DNA from: Flavobacterium noncentrifugens
GTDB taxonomy: Bacteria > Bacteroidota > Bacteroidia > Flavobacteriales > Flavobacteriaceae
DNA: 64,000 bases
NCBI RefSeq assembly: GCF_900100375.1
Contig: NZ_FNEZ01000002.1
Location: 868,001-932,000, forward strand
Direction: 5' to 3'
Shown piece by piece: positions 1 through 7,154 of this stretch. The first letter of the stretch is position 1; every line of letters starts with the position of its first letter. The translations under genes were made by a program, and so were the position numbers. The notes beneath the pieces were generated by a model that saw only the letters and a list, made by a program, of their open reading frames with translations, did no database searches and was not told where the DNA came from.

Positions 1-135
1 CTGAATTCTTTAGAAGGATGCAACTATTTGATAAATACTTTTAATAAAGCAATCTTACGTGTTATGCTTAAAATAAATGTAAGAAAGGTAAGAAAATTTA
101 TTTTCAATATGTTTTAAGGTCGCTAGCTTGGGCTA

Positions 136-733
136 TTATTTAATTACACCGAGGTAAACAGCCTTATAAATTAACCCAGCAATGTTTTTAACTTGAAGTT
201 TTAAAAAAATATTTTTCCGGTGTGTTTCAATGGTGTTTTTGCTGATATTTAATTTTATGGCAATCTCATCAGTTGTAGATTCCTTTGCAACAAGCCCGAT
301 GATTTCTTTTTCCCTTTACTCAAAATCGATTTACTGAACTCAAGTAAACTGCGGTCTGTGGAAATGCCATTAAAATGTTTTTCGTTCCTCAACACAATTC
401 CTATAATCGCATAAATCAGATGCTGTTTGTCTGTTTCTTTCAACAGGAAACCATCGATGTCCTTTATCGATTGCATGTTGTTGAACATGCTTACAACCAG
501 AATTTTGACCTCTGGAAAATCTTTATTAAGAATTTTTATAAGTTCGAGACCGTTCATTTGAGGCATCGAAATGTCGGTAATAATAATGTCGGGTTAATTT
601 ACCTTTAATTTTAAAATTGCGTCTTTTGCTGTGTTTTTCGCGAAGGCTATTTCAAAGCCGGGCTCGTTTGACAGCACGGAGATTAACCCGTCTAAAAACA
701 TTTATGATCATCGACTATTCCGATTGTTATCAT
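136..733 (-). pseudogene. Broken NarL/LuxR-type response regulator
   Basis: Reading the minus strand from ATG at 733 gives the start of a receiver domain (MITIGIVDDHK), and a lost base after the DDHK motif throws the frame. The rest of the receiver resumes in another frame, with an in-frame TAA just before the phospho-acceptor region PDIIITDISMPQMNGLEL. A further frameshift near 320 separates the receiver from a complete LuxR-type helix-turn-helix (REKEIIGLVAKES, then ISKNTIETHRKNIF), which ends at a TAA at 136-138. The order receiver-HTH and the length (about 200 codons) fit a NarL-family regulator. At least three lesions make a functional product very unlikely. Its partner kinase remnant lies directly upstream with a 3-bp gap. 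The family is clear; the original target genes are unknown. Confidence 0.85.
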
Positions 734-736
734 TGC

Positions 737-965
737 TTATGTGGGGATATCGACTATAATAAAACTTCCGTTACCAATAATTGATTCAATATTTAAAGTG
801 CCATTCAATGACTTTAAACGGTCAGCAATATTCTTTAGACCAATTCCGGTAACATCATCAGATTTGAATCCAATACATCATCTTCCACGATTATATTTAG
901 GAAATTAGCGTGGCGTGTTATCGTCAAACTGACTTAGCTATTTCTAAAATCCGACGGATATTTAC
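737..965 (-). pseudogene. C-terminal remnant of a sensor histidine kinase
   Basis: The minus strand ends with GIGLKNIADRLKSLNG...GNGSFIIVDIPT and a TAA at 737-739, which is the G2 box and C-terminus of a HisKA_3-type kinase ATPase domain. Upstream, in a different frame, VSLTITRHANFLNIIVEDD gives the strands around the G1 box (D in VEDD), and a piece resembling the end of an N box lies in yet another frame. The intact DxG and N-box region cannot be read in one frame. Only about 75 codons of the kinase survive; dimerisation and sensor domains are not recognisable. It is placed as the partner of the broken response regulator 3 bp downstream, the usual two-gene order. Confidence 0.75.
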
Positions 966-989
966 GCAGGATAAGGTTTTGGTTTAACA

Positions 990-1481
990 CGTATTTTGGG
1001 AATTTGGCTAATTCACCTTCGTTTGAACTTTTATGATTCAATTCGTTATAATCAGGGAACGATAAAATCGTTTACCCCGCCGAATTTAAAGTTGGTTTCT
1101 GAATAAAGTTTTGAATTTTTAAAGCATTCAAGCGTAAGCGCCAAATCTTCAAAATGTTCTTTAAATTTTGCCTTTGGATTTTTCGTATACTCATCTCCGG
1201 TATACTTAGAAGATATAATAATAACATCGAGTAGTTGATGTTCGAGCCGACTTTTGATACTAATCAATGCGCGTCGATCCCATGCGTCGTTTTATTTCCC
1301 TTAGCACCTTTTGATTTGTGTTTTACTCCTTTTATACACGATATTGTTTCATTTGATATTGCCGAGTTATATCAGAGTAGATCTTTGAAGAAAAAATCGA
1401 CTACTTTTTCGCCTTTTTCTCCAACAGTTTTTGACAATTCTCCCCATACGTCTTCATTTTATTGGATGGCTAATATATAAA
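990..1481 (-). pseudogene. Decayed PD-(D/E)xK-like nuclease, possible defence relic
   Basis: Three minus-strand frames join into one protein-like text. NEDVWGELSKTVGEKGEKVV is followed by a stop, then a stretch containing CIKGVKHKSKGAKG and TTHGID, then a shift into SIKSRLEHQLLDVIIISSKY and KFKEHFEDLALTLECFKNSK. The pieces GE-K near the start, D of THGID and IISSK are spaced like the E...D...xSxK core of PD-(D/E)xK nucleases. I recall a similar THGID...ISxKy...CFK pattern in defence-associated nucleases of the GAPS4 type, but that identification is from memory and unverified. At least two frameshifts and a stop are present, so it is not functional. The downstream boundary near 990 is uncertain. 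Confidence 0.45.
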
Positions 1482-1731
1482 GAATAGTTCGTGTGTATTC
1501 GACGAAATGCGTGTTTAAAAAGAAAGTTATTAACCAAATTAACAAATATTGAGAATCTGTACATCTTTTTAACAAATCAAACTCTTTTTTTCATGTTGGA
1601 ATTTGTCTAAACTGCTTTGTCAAAATGCATCGAATTGAACAGTTATTTGTAATTGAAATCTTTTCAAATTAAAAGGGGGTAAGTATAAGGGTAACAAAAA
1701 AGATATCAGAAGCTATTTTTTGATACTTTAT
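1482..1731. other. Gene-free AT-rich stretch between relic and tRNA
   Basis: About 250 bases with stops in all frames and no recognisable protein remnant, RNA or repeat. It separates the decayed island from the tRNA terminator and may itself be decayed mobile-element DNA, but nothing in it shows this. Confidence 0.4.
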
Positions 1732-1762
1732 AAAAACAAAAAACCCCAGAAAGACTGGGGTT
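1732..1762 (-). terminator. Rho-independent terminator downstream of tRNA-Arg
   Basis: On the minus strand an 8-bp perfect stem (AACCCCAG/CTGGGGTT) with a 5-base loop is followed by a run of T (TTTTTTGTTTTT). It lies 37 bp past the 3' end of the tRNA-Arg gene, so it most likely ends that transcript. Confidence 0.85.
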
Positions 1763-1798
1763 GTAGTATCAAAGAAAGTCATGTGCTTTCATTAGTTG

Positions 1799-1872
1799 TG
1801 ACCTCGACTGGATTCAAACCAGTAACCTCTTGAGCCGTAATCAAGTGCGCTATTCAGTTGCGCCACGAGGCC
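1799..1872 (-). tRNA. tRNA-Arg (anticodon ACG)
   Basis: The minus strand folds as a full cloverleaf of 74 nt. It has a 7-bp acceptor stem (GGCCTCG/CGAGGTC with one G-U pair), a D-arm GCGC/GCGC, an anticodon stem CTTGA/TCAAG enclosing loop TTACGGC with anticodon ACG, and a T-arm ACTGG-TTTGAAT-CCAGT. The discriminator base is A, and the CCA end is not encoded. ACG reads CGU, CGC and CGA once the wobble adenosine is deaminated to inosine. The decayed island lies on its 3' side, the usual side for integration into tRNA genes. Confidence 0.95.
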
Positions 1873-1955
1873 TAATGCGGGTGCAAATATAAGTATAAAT
1901 GTGAAATTTGCAAATTCAAAATGAAATAAAAATGTAAAAAAATACAATCAAAAAC

Positions 1956-2099
1956 CTATTCTTCTAAAGCCCTTGAGGTTACATAATATTTCCAGCCAAT
2001 AAGTGCCATCTGCCATTTGCTGGCTTTAGACAAATCGAGCTGCTGTTTTGTAAAGCTTGGCAACAACCATTTATTGAGTTTGGCTAAAATCTTAAACAT
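1956..2099 (-). CDS. Small conserved-looking basic protein (47 aa)
   Basis: An ATG at 2099 opens a 47-codon frame ending in TAG, beginning MFKILAKLNKWLLPSFTK and ending YYVTSRALEE. The protein is basic and helical-looking, with leucine/lysine periodicity and a Trp-rich middle (KWQMALIGWKYYV). I recall similar short proteins in other Flavobacteria, sometimes carrying the questionable label 'SsrA-binding protein'; it has none of the SmpB fold and is far too short for it. It sits between the BlaR1-like gene and the tRNA, all on the minus strand, and follows the BlaR1 terminator, so it is probably its own transcription unit. Function unknown. Confidence 0.7.
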   Translation of the reverse strand: MFKILAKLNKWLLPSFTKQQLDLSKASKWQMALIGWKYYVTSRALEE

Positions 2100-2123
2100 A
2101 ACAAATTCATTTAAAAGTAAATA

Positions 2124-2153
2124 TAAAAAAAGGCCGCCATTTCTGACAGCCTT
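2124..2153 (-). terminator. Terminator of the BlaI/BlaR1-like operon
   Basis: Just past the stop of the BlaR1-like gene, the minus strand gives a 9-bp stem (AAGGCTGTC/GGCGGCCTT, including two G-T pairs) with a 6-base loop, followed by seven T. It lies 7 bp from the stop codon. Confidence 0.8.
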
Positions 2154-2160
2154 TCAGCTT

Positions 2161-3861
2161 TTATTTTTTAGATTTCGATTTTTCTATTTCAGCGCGTTGC
2201 TGTTCAATTTCAACCTTTGCCTGTTTTATTTCTTCGCGAGCCTGTTCGATTTCTCTTTTTGCCTGTTCCAGCTCTGGTTTTGACAATTCTATTTCACGTT
2301 GCGCCCTTTCAATCTCCGGACGCGATTTCCTGAGCTCCATTCTTGCTTTTAGAATTTCCGGGCGTGCTTTTCTCATTTCGTCCCTGGCTTGTCTTAAAGC
2401 ATCACGTGTAATTTTATTGAGTTCTTTCGAATCAATCCGGATGTCGATATCATCAAGCCCTGCGAAAGCCTTATCTACATCGGCCAAAACAGCATCCCTA
2501 TCAATATCAATATCTTCACCGTTTACCGAAATTACGATTTTACCGTTTTTTCCGGAATTCACAGTAACACTATGCTCATTAAAATCGGGTTCTTCCGGAG
2601 CTTCGGGCGCTTCCATGTCAGGAGCGTCAGGCGGTTCCGGTGCTTCTACATCGGCTACAGCCACAGCATCCCTGTTTTTAAAAATATGAATGCCGCCTGG
2701 ATTTCCAAATCCAATCGCGCCATTGTCATTTTTAAAGAAACGCAAAGGCTTGATCGGTTCATCACCGCTCAATTGGTACACGCCTTTTTTATCTGATTTT
2801 TTATCTTTGTATTCCGCTTTGATCGCAACAATCTCACCGCTTAAATTTCGTTTGATTTTAGAGAACTTTAAATTAATTCCAATTTCTTTAGCGCGTTTGG
2901 TTTCGGCTTTTAATTCTTCATCCGTAGTGTTTTTGTCTACGACAACGGTCAGGCTTTCATCCGAAACTGGATTTCTTGCAATTTGCACTTGTTTTTCCTG
3001 GGCGATAACTTTCACCTGAAAATAAAACATAAAAGCTGCCAGCGCTGGAACAATCAGGAAATATTTCCACGAGTTCCACTTTTTCGATTGATTTTTGTTT
3101 AACATAACGATTCGTTTTTTGATTAATGATTGAAAAAAATGATTGGTAATCTCCACGCAGTTTTCATGCGTCGTAACTTTTAATAAGGTAAACTGATAGG
3201 CAGTTTTGTCGGAAGTGTTTTTAATGGCTTCACTGTCGGCGATGAATTCCAGGTTCTGCAGAATGGCTTTTTTGTACAGCCACACAAACGGATTGAACCA
3301 AAACACGATGCAAAATAGTCGCGCAATCAAAACATCAGCGGTATGATTTTGCTCGCAATGCACTTTTTCATGTTCTAAAATATTCGCCAGTTCGGCTTCG
3401 CTATACAGTGATGAATTGTAAACGATATAATTAAAATAGGAGAAAGGCGACACGTTTTCATTGACATCCACAAACTTAAAATCGGCTTGCTGCAGTACTT
3501 TTTTATGGCGCAGGACTTTCGTCAGATTTCCAAAATCCAATGCAAAACGAAACAGGAAAATCAGAATTCCAACTGCATAAATGCCTCCAAAAACCAATAA
3601 CCAGTTGATCTCAAAAGTTTCCGGCTGTACAGCCATTTTAGAAACCGGAACATGCACCCAATCCACTTTCGGCGCAGCTTCAATCCAAACCACTTTCTTA
3701 AAAGTAACCCATGGCAACATTACCGATGTAACTAATCCAAGAAGTAAAAACCACCGGTTACTTTTAAAAAAGGTTTCTTTCCGAAGCAGGAAATAATACG
3801 CCGTCAGGAATGTCGCAATCAATGCGGACGACTTCAGCAGGTAAATGAAAATCGTTTCCAT
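2161..3861 (-). CDS. BlaR1-type M56 metallopeptidase, transmembrane antirepressor
   Basis: This is a 566-residue inner-membrane protein of peptidase family M56. Several membrane segments occupy residues 1-115. The zinc site HEKVH is at 164-168 with the third ligand region NLEFIADSEA near 215, and a last membrane segment (about 270-290) precedes a periplasmic part. M56 proteins of the BlaR1/MecR1 type sense an outside signal and trigger cleavage of the partner repressor. The classic penicillin-binding sensor is absent. Instead there is a soluble region of about 200 residues with an acidic Pro-rich stretch, and then ten heptads of pattern (A/S)(R/K)xEIxx (residues 492-561), a predicted coiled coil. 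ATG at 3861 is preferred over one 7 codons upstream because it leaves 4 bp after the blaI stop. The signal sensed is unknown. Confidence 0.88.
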   Translation of the reverse strand: METIFIYLLKSSALIATFLTAYYFLLRKETFFKSNRWFLLLGLVTSVMLPWVTFKKVVWIEAAPKVDWVHVPVSKMAVQPETFEINWLLVFGGIYAVGILIFLFRFALDFGNLTKVLRHKKVLQQADFKFVDVNENVSPFSYFNYIVYNSSLYSEAELANILEHEKVHCEQNHTADVLIARLFCIVFWFNPFVWLYKKAILQNLEFIADSEAIKNTSDKTAYQFTLLKVTTHENCVEITNHFFQSLIKKRIVMLNKNQSKKWNSWKYFLIVPALAAFMFYFQVKVIAQEKQVQIARNPVSDESLTVVVDKNTTDEELKAETKRAKEIGINLKFSKIKRNLSGEIVAIKAEYKDKKSDKKGVYQLSGDEPIKPLRFFKNDNGAIGFGNPGGIHIFKNRDAVAVADVEAPEPPDAPDMEAPEAPEEPDFNEHSVTVNSGKNGKIVISVNGEDIDIDRDAVLADVDKAFAGLDDIDIRIDSKELNKITRDALRQARDEMRKARPEILKARMELRKSRPEIERAQREIELSKPELEQAKREIEQAREEIKQAKVEIEQQRAEIEKSKSKK

Positions 3862-3865
3862 AACG

Positions 3866-4222
3866 TTATTTTTTAGATTCAATCATAGCCAAAATCTCTC
3901 GCAATTCCGCCGCTGAAATCTTTTCTTCCTTCGCAAAATGCGATACCATATTTTTATAAGAACTGTTGAAATACGTGTCAATCGCCGTATTCATAAACCG
4001 TTTCCTGTAATCTTCCTTGCTCACAACCGGAAAATATTGATGCGTATTCCCAAACGCATGATGCGACACAAAACCCTTTTCTTCTAGATTTCTAATGATC
4101 GTCGAAAGCGTGTTGTAATGCGCATCATCAGCCATTTCAGCCATCACTTCCTTCACAAAAGCTTTCTCCAGCTTCCACAAAACGTGCATGATTTCTTCTT
4201 CTTTATTAGTTAATTTTTGCAT
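3866..4222 (-). CDS. blaI: BlaI/MecI-family transcriptional repressor
   Basis: A 118-residue winged-helix repressor, the normal family length. It starts MQKLTNKEEEIMHVLWKLEK and continues with the recognition region YNTLSTIIRNLEEKGFV, both typical of BlaI/MecI/CopY proteins. The C-terminal half (residues 80-118) is the dimerisation part. It is the first gene of the operon with the M56 peptidase, whose start lies 4 bp downstream, so the pair forms a sensor-repressor module. Candidate operators and a Bacteroidota-type promoter (4493-4522) lie upstream, giving a predicted leader of about 260 nt. The divergent gene at 4609 is the obvious regulated neighbour. A role in beta-lactam resistance is not implied: no beta-lactamase gene is in the window. 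Confidence 0.9.
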   Translation of the reverse strand: MQKLTNKEEEIMHVLWKLEKAFVKEVMAEMADDAHYNTLSTIIRNLEEKGFVSHHAFGNTHQYFPVVSKEDYRKRFMNTAIDTYFNSSYKNMVSHFAKEEKISAAELREILAMIESKK

Positions 4223-4253
4223 GATATATAATTCTTAAATTTAAATTTTATTA

Positions 4254-4340
4254 GGGCGTTGCCTGCGGCCGGGATTTTCGTTTCAATCTTTTTAAATTTC
4301 ACTGCGTTACATTAAAAAAGGATTTCCACTTCAATCCCTA
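4254..4340. repeat. Interspersed intergenic element, copy 1 (degenerate)
   Basis: It contains a TTTCAATCTTTTT arm and an AAAAAAGGATTTCC arm about 20 bases apart, followed by TTCAATCCCTA. The same arrangement occurs at 43497-43580 and 57191-57273. Here it lies in the leader region of blaI. A 14-base direct repeat CTAACGCGGAGAAA (4338-4351 and 4433-4446) flanks the following 80 bases. Confidence 0.5.
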
Positions 4341-4492
4341 ACGCGGAGAAAAAATCCGGACAGCCACTGGCAAGAACCGAAAGTCTGCTAGACTTTCTCC
4401 TCTTAATATCAAATTCCTTTTAATTTCAAATCTAACGCGGAGAAATACGTTCAATTGTCATTTCGACGCAGAAGAAATTTAAAACAACAATT

Positions 4493-4522
4493 CAAATTTA
4501 AACTATTTTTTTAGTTATACAA
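4493..4522 (-). promoter_or_regulatory. Promoter of blaI-blaR1
   Basis: The minus strand carries TTG, 19 bases, then TAAATTTG, an exact match to the Bacteroidota sigma-A consensus TTG-N19-TAnnTTTG. The spacer and the TTG lie inside the repeat operator at 4501-4560, so repressor bound there should block this promoter. Confidence 0.7.
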
Positions 4523-4560
4523 CTATATAAATAGTTATTTAACTAAAATTTAAGTTAAAA
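4501..4560. promoter_or_regulatory. Triple 20-bp dyad repeats, candidate BlaI operators
   Basis: Three tandem 20-bp units start at 4501, 4521 and 4541. Each has AACTA, six A/T bases, then (T/A)AGTT, then four A/T bases, so every unit is an imperfect dyad. The half-sites AACT (4501, 4521, 4541) and AGTT (4513, 4533, 4553) recur at exactly 20 bp, close to two helical turns. The array lies between the blaI promoter and the promoter of the gene at 4609. Binding of BlaI here is inferred from position and symmetry. Confidence 0.65.
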
Positions 4561-4578
4561 GCAGAGACTTCTTTTTTG

Positions 4579-4586
4579 TAAATTTG
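4579..4586 (+). promoter_or_regulatory. -7 element of the gene at 4609
   Basis: TAAATTTG matches TAnnTTTG and lies 23 bp before the start codon. No good TTG is found at the expected distance; that region coincides with the last operator repeat. Confidence 0.5.
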
Positions 4587-4608
4587 TTACAGTCTAATAA
4601 AATAGGGC

Positions 4609-5154
4609 ATGAGCGAAAAAAAATACAACAGCAAAAATTTTCATAGATACACATTTTGTATTTTCAAACAAGTTGGTTTAAGTGAGATTCAAAACCAAAA
4701 ACCCAACTACAAAAGCAAATCGGGAAGCAGCTATTTCTTTACTGAAACCGGCGTTTACAGATTGTCAAATCATTGGGGACGCGCAGCAAATTGCAAATGG
4801 CGGCTTCAGCCATCGGGAAATTCAGGTACTGAAAGAACGAAACTCGGCTTCGCAAAGTGGGAACAATTCCATCCCGACAACGACACTGAAAAATTATATG
4901 TTATAGAAGTAGATTTTGAAAACGACAGCGTCATATTCAACCACAAATCAAACGAAAGTAAAAGTCCGGCAGCCATTTTAAGAACCGCTTCCGAAACGAC
5001 CAAACGCATCAAGCAAATCAGAAACCTGCTCGACAACCATTCCTGGACGCAATATTATCCGCAAAAAGACAGGGAAACATTAAAGAAAGAAGTTATCACA
5101 AAACTCATCCAAACCGAAAAATCGCTTCAGGAAATTAAGGCTGAAGTCAATTGA
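4609..5154 (+). CDS. Conserved-looking protein of unknown function, BlaI-adjacent
   Basis: A 181-residue soluble protein with no signal peptide or membrane segment. The N-terminal half is rich in aromatic and polar residues (FTETGVYRLSNHWGRAANCKW, residues 44-64 region). The C-terminal half is helical and charged (from about residue 120, ending in KEVITKLIQTEKSLQEIKAEV). I do not recognise a family with confidence. It is transcribed away from blaI across a shared 386-bp intergenic region whose three dyad repeats could repress both directions, making it the best candidate for the module's regulated target. ATG at 4609 follows the promoter at a sensible distance and there is no earlier in-frame start. 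Confidence 0.7.
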   Translation: MSEKKYNSKNFHRYTFCIFKQVGLSEIQNQKPNYKSKSGSSYFFTETGVYRLSNHWGRAANCKWRLQPSGNSGTERTKLGFAKWEQFHPDNDTEKLYVIEVDFENDSVIFNHKSNESKSPAAILRTASETTKRIKQIRNLLDNHSWTQYYPQKDRETLKKEVITKLIQTEKSLQEIKAEVN

Positions 5155-5234
5155 CGAATGACAAATGTCAAATGGCGAATGAAAATTCTGTGCACAATCA
5201 GTATCCGTTTGACATTCGTTGTTCATCATTCGAC

Positions 5235-6452
5235 CTATACGTTTTCTTCCCGCACCATTTTCATCAGCCAAACACAGCAAACTGCAGCAACAATTCCCAG
5301 GCTTCCCATAAAAATCCAGTTCGTCTGATAGCCAAAATGGCTTGTCATTTCCATCCCGGTTTTTGAACTCATAATGTGAGCTAAACTGAAACTCATCGTA
5401 AATAAAGCCATGTATCGGCCTTCATGCCCGCGCGGTGCACGGCTTAAAGCAAACGAATTAGAAAACGGAAACAGGAACATTTCGCCAAAAGTCATAAACA
5501 TAATACTGATGACTAAAACGCCTGCCCAACCCTTAAAAAGCAATACGGCAAAACTAAAAGTCATCATTAGCGAGCCCCAGAGCATGATCTTTAATTTGTT
5601 GGTTTTATTGCGGTCAAAAATACTCACTATAGGCATTTCAAGGAAAAAGATCAGCAAGCCATTCAGTGTCATCAACAGTCCGGTCTGAAATTCGGTCAGT
5701 CCGTACATTTCATGATGATACAACGGCAGCGTCGAGAAAATCTGGAAAAAGATCATTGCCGTCGCAAAACTCACAAACAGGAAAACCCAGAAAATCCGGT
5801 CTTTAAAAACCGAATCGACTTTGGTGTCTTGGGTAAAATGGCCGTCAACATGAACCGGATTTTTCTTTTCTTTCACCAATAAAGCGAAAATCAAAATGGC
5901 GATGATACACGAACTTCCATCTGCCCAAAACAAGCCCTGATACCCAATTCCCATAATGATCAATCCGCCCAATGCCGGGCCGGCAGCGAATCCGAGGTTT
6001 ACAGCGAGCCGAACCAATGTAAAAGCACGCGTTCTATTTTCAGGCTTAGCATACGCGCCAAGCGACACGAACATCGCCGGACGAAACATATCTGCAACAG
6101 CCATTATGACGAACATCGCGATGCACAATCCCCAAAAAGAAGTAATAAACTGCAATCCGAGAAACAACAATCCGCTGGTAAACAAGCTGAAAATCATGAT
6201 TTTATAAAACCCGATCTTATCAGACAATTTTCCGCCAAGCCACGATCCAAGCATTGATCCGAGACCGAAACAAACCATGACCCAACCGACTTCCCCATAC
6301 GAAAATCCTAGATCTTCCTTTAAATATTTTGAAAGAAACGGCAAAACCATCGTTCCGGCGCGGTTGATAAAAGTAATGGTTGCAAGGATCCAAACCTCAC
6401 GAGAAAAGCCGCGGAAGTTATTGATGTAGCGCTCGAAACCCGATTTTAGCAT
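5235..6452 (-). CDS. MFS transporter (drug/metabolite efflux type)
   Basis: A 405-residue membrane protein with about twelve hydrophobic segments in two halves separated by a hydrophilic loop near residue 190 (KEKKNPVHVDGHFTQ). The loop after the second segment, GSWLGGKLSDKIGFYK, is the MFS signature GxLaDrxGrkr. The family moves small solutes against a proton gradient across the inner membrane; the substrate cannot be read from sequence. ATG at 6452 (MLKSGFERYI) is chosen because the in-frame extension upstream runs through a promoter-like box and reads like non-coding DNA. The gene is divergent from the DUF1684 gene at 6552. Downstream it faces the gene ending at 5154. Confidence 0.88.
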   Translation of the reverse strand: MLKSGFERYINNFRGFSREVWILATITFINRAGTMVLPFLSKYLKEDLGFSYGEVGWVMVCFGLGSMLGSWLGGKLSDKIGFYKIMIFSLFTSGLLFLGLQFITSFWGLCIAMFVIMAVADMFRPAMFVSLGAYAKPENRTRAFTLVRLAVNLGFAAGPALGGLIIMGIGYQGLFWADGSSCIIAILIFALLVKEKKNPVHVDGHFTQDTKVDSVFKDRIFWVFLFVSFATAMIFFQIFSTLPLYHHEMYGLTEFQTGLLMTLNGLLIFFLEMPIVSIFDRNKTNKLKIMLWGSLMMTFSFAVLLFKGWAGVLVISIMFMTFGEMFLFPFSNSFALSRAPRGHEGRYMALFTMSFSLAHIMSSKTGMEMTSHFGYQTNWIFMGSLGIVAAVCCVWLMKMVREENV

Positions 6453-6475
6453 GGAAATCTTAAATTTTTGTGCCC

Positions 6476-6483
6476 CAAATTTA
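6476..6483 (-). promoter_or_regulatory. -7 element of the MFS gene
   Basis: The minus strand has TAAATTTG, a TAnnTTTG match, 23 bp upstream of the chosen MFS start. It supports the start at 6452 rather than at an upstream in-frame ATG. Confidence 0.5.
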
Positions 6484-6528
6484 CAAACTCCGCAATGATA
6501 AATGGCGCGATTTAAATTTTCATTTCCG

Positions 6529-6536
6529 TATTTTTG
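6529..6536 (+). promoter_or_regulatory. -7 element of the DUF1684 gene
   Basis: TATTTTTG matches TAnnTTTG and lies 15 bp before ATG 6552, which favours that start over the in-frame ATG at 6534. Confidence 0.45.
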
Positions 6537-6551
6537 CACAAATCTTTTAAA

Positions 6552-7154
6552 ATGAAAAATCGCTTTTTGCTGGCATTGCTGTTTGTAGGTATCGTTGGCT
6601 TTGGCCAGGAAAAATTTGAAGAATCGAAAGTCAAAAGGTTTCAGGATGAACTCAATACTGAATTCGCTTCCAAAGATAAAAGTCCATTGACCGAAGAAAA
6701 TCGTAAAGATTTTAAAACACTCGATTTTTTTTCGTCAAATGCTAAATATTTCGTAGTGGCCGATTTCAAAAGAACCGAATCCGAAAAGCCGTTTAAAATG
6801 AAAACGTCAACAGACAGAACGCCGGTTTATGTAAAATTTGGGGAACTGACTTTCACGCTTGAAGGAAAATTATTTCGTCTAAATGTGTATCAGAACATTG
6901 AGCTTCTGAAGAAAAAAGGATTTGAAGATTATCTTTTCCTGCCGTTTTCCGACCTGACTTCAGGCAAAGAAACCTATATCGGCGGACGTTACATCGACAT
7001 GAAAATCCCGAAAGGAAATCAAGTGGCGATTGATTTCAATACGGCTTACAATCCGTATTGCGCGTACAATCATAAATATTCGTGCCCGATTGTTCCATTG
7101 GAAAATGACCTGAATATCGAGATCAATGCCGGTGTTAAAAAGTTTCACGACTGA
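6552..7154 (+). CDS. DUF1684 family secreted protein
   Basis: A 200-residue protein with a signal peptide (MKNRFLLALLFVGIVGFGQ). The C-terminal half carries the DUF1684 hallmark: a GGRYIDMKIP strand, then AIDFNTAYNPYCAYNHKYSCP, in which NPYCAYN and the CP motif are conserved in the family. DUF1684 proteins are widespread in Bacteroidota and actinobacteria; no biochemical role is established that I can state. The start at 6552 gives a proper signal peptide. The stop TGA overlaps the ATG of the TatD-like gene, so the two are translationally coupled and probably co-transcribed with the genes that follow to about 9267. Confidence 0.85.
   Translation: MKNRFLLALLFVGIVGFGQEKFEESKVKRFQDELNTEFASKDKSPLTEENRKDFKTLDFFSSNAKYFVVADFKRTESEKPFKMKTSTDRTPVYVKFGELTFTLEGKLFRLNVYQNIELLKKKGFEDYLFLPFSDLTSGKETYIGGRYIDMKIPKGNQVAIDFNTAYNPYCAYNHKYSCPIVPLENDLNIEINAGVKKFHD

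Noticed and set aside
1235..1480. 81-codon plus-strand frame in the decayed island
   Set aside because: The minus strand of the same bases gives the nuclease-like relic; the plus-strand text is Phe/Ser/Pro-rich and without family resemblance.
2161..4222. A beta-lactam resistance locus
   Set aside because: BlaR1/BlaI-type proteins are present, but the penicillin-binding sensor domain is missing and no beta-lactamase or PBP gene is adjacent.
5155..5234. Possible small gene or RNA between convergent genes
   Set aside because: The bases are repeats of TGACAAATGTCA-like words in both orientations, with no frame or terminator structure; best described as degenerate intergenic repeat.
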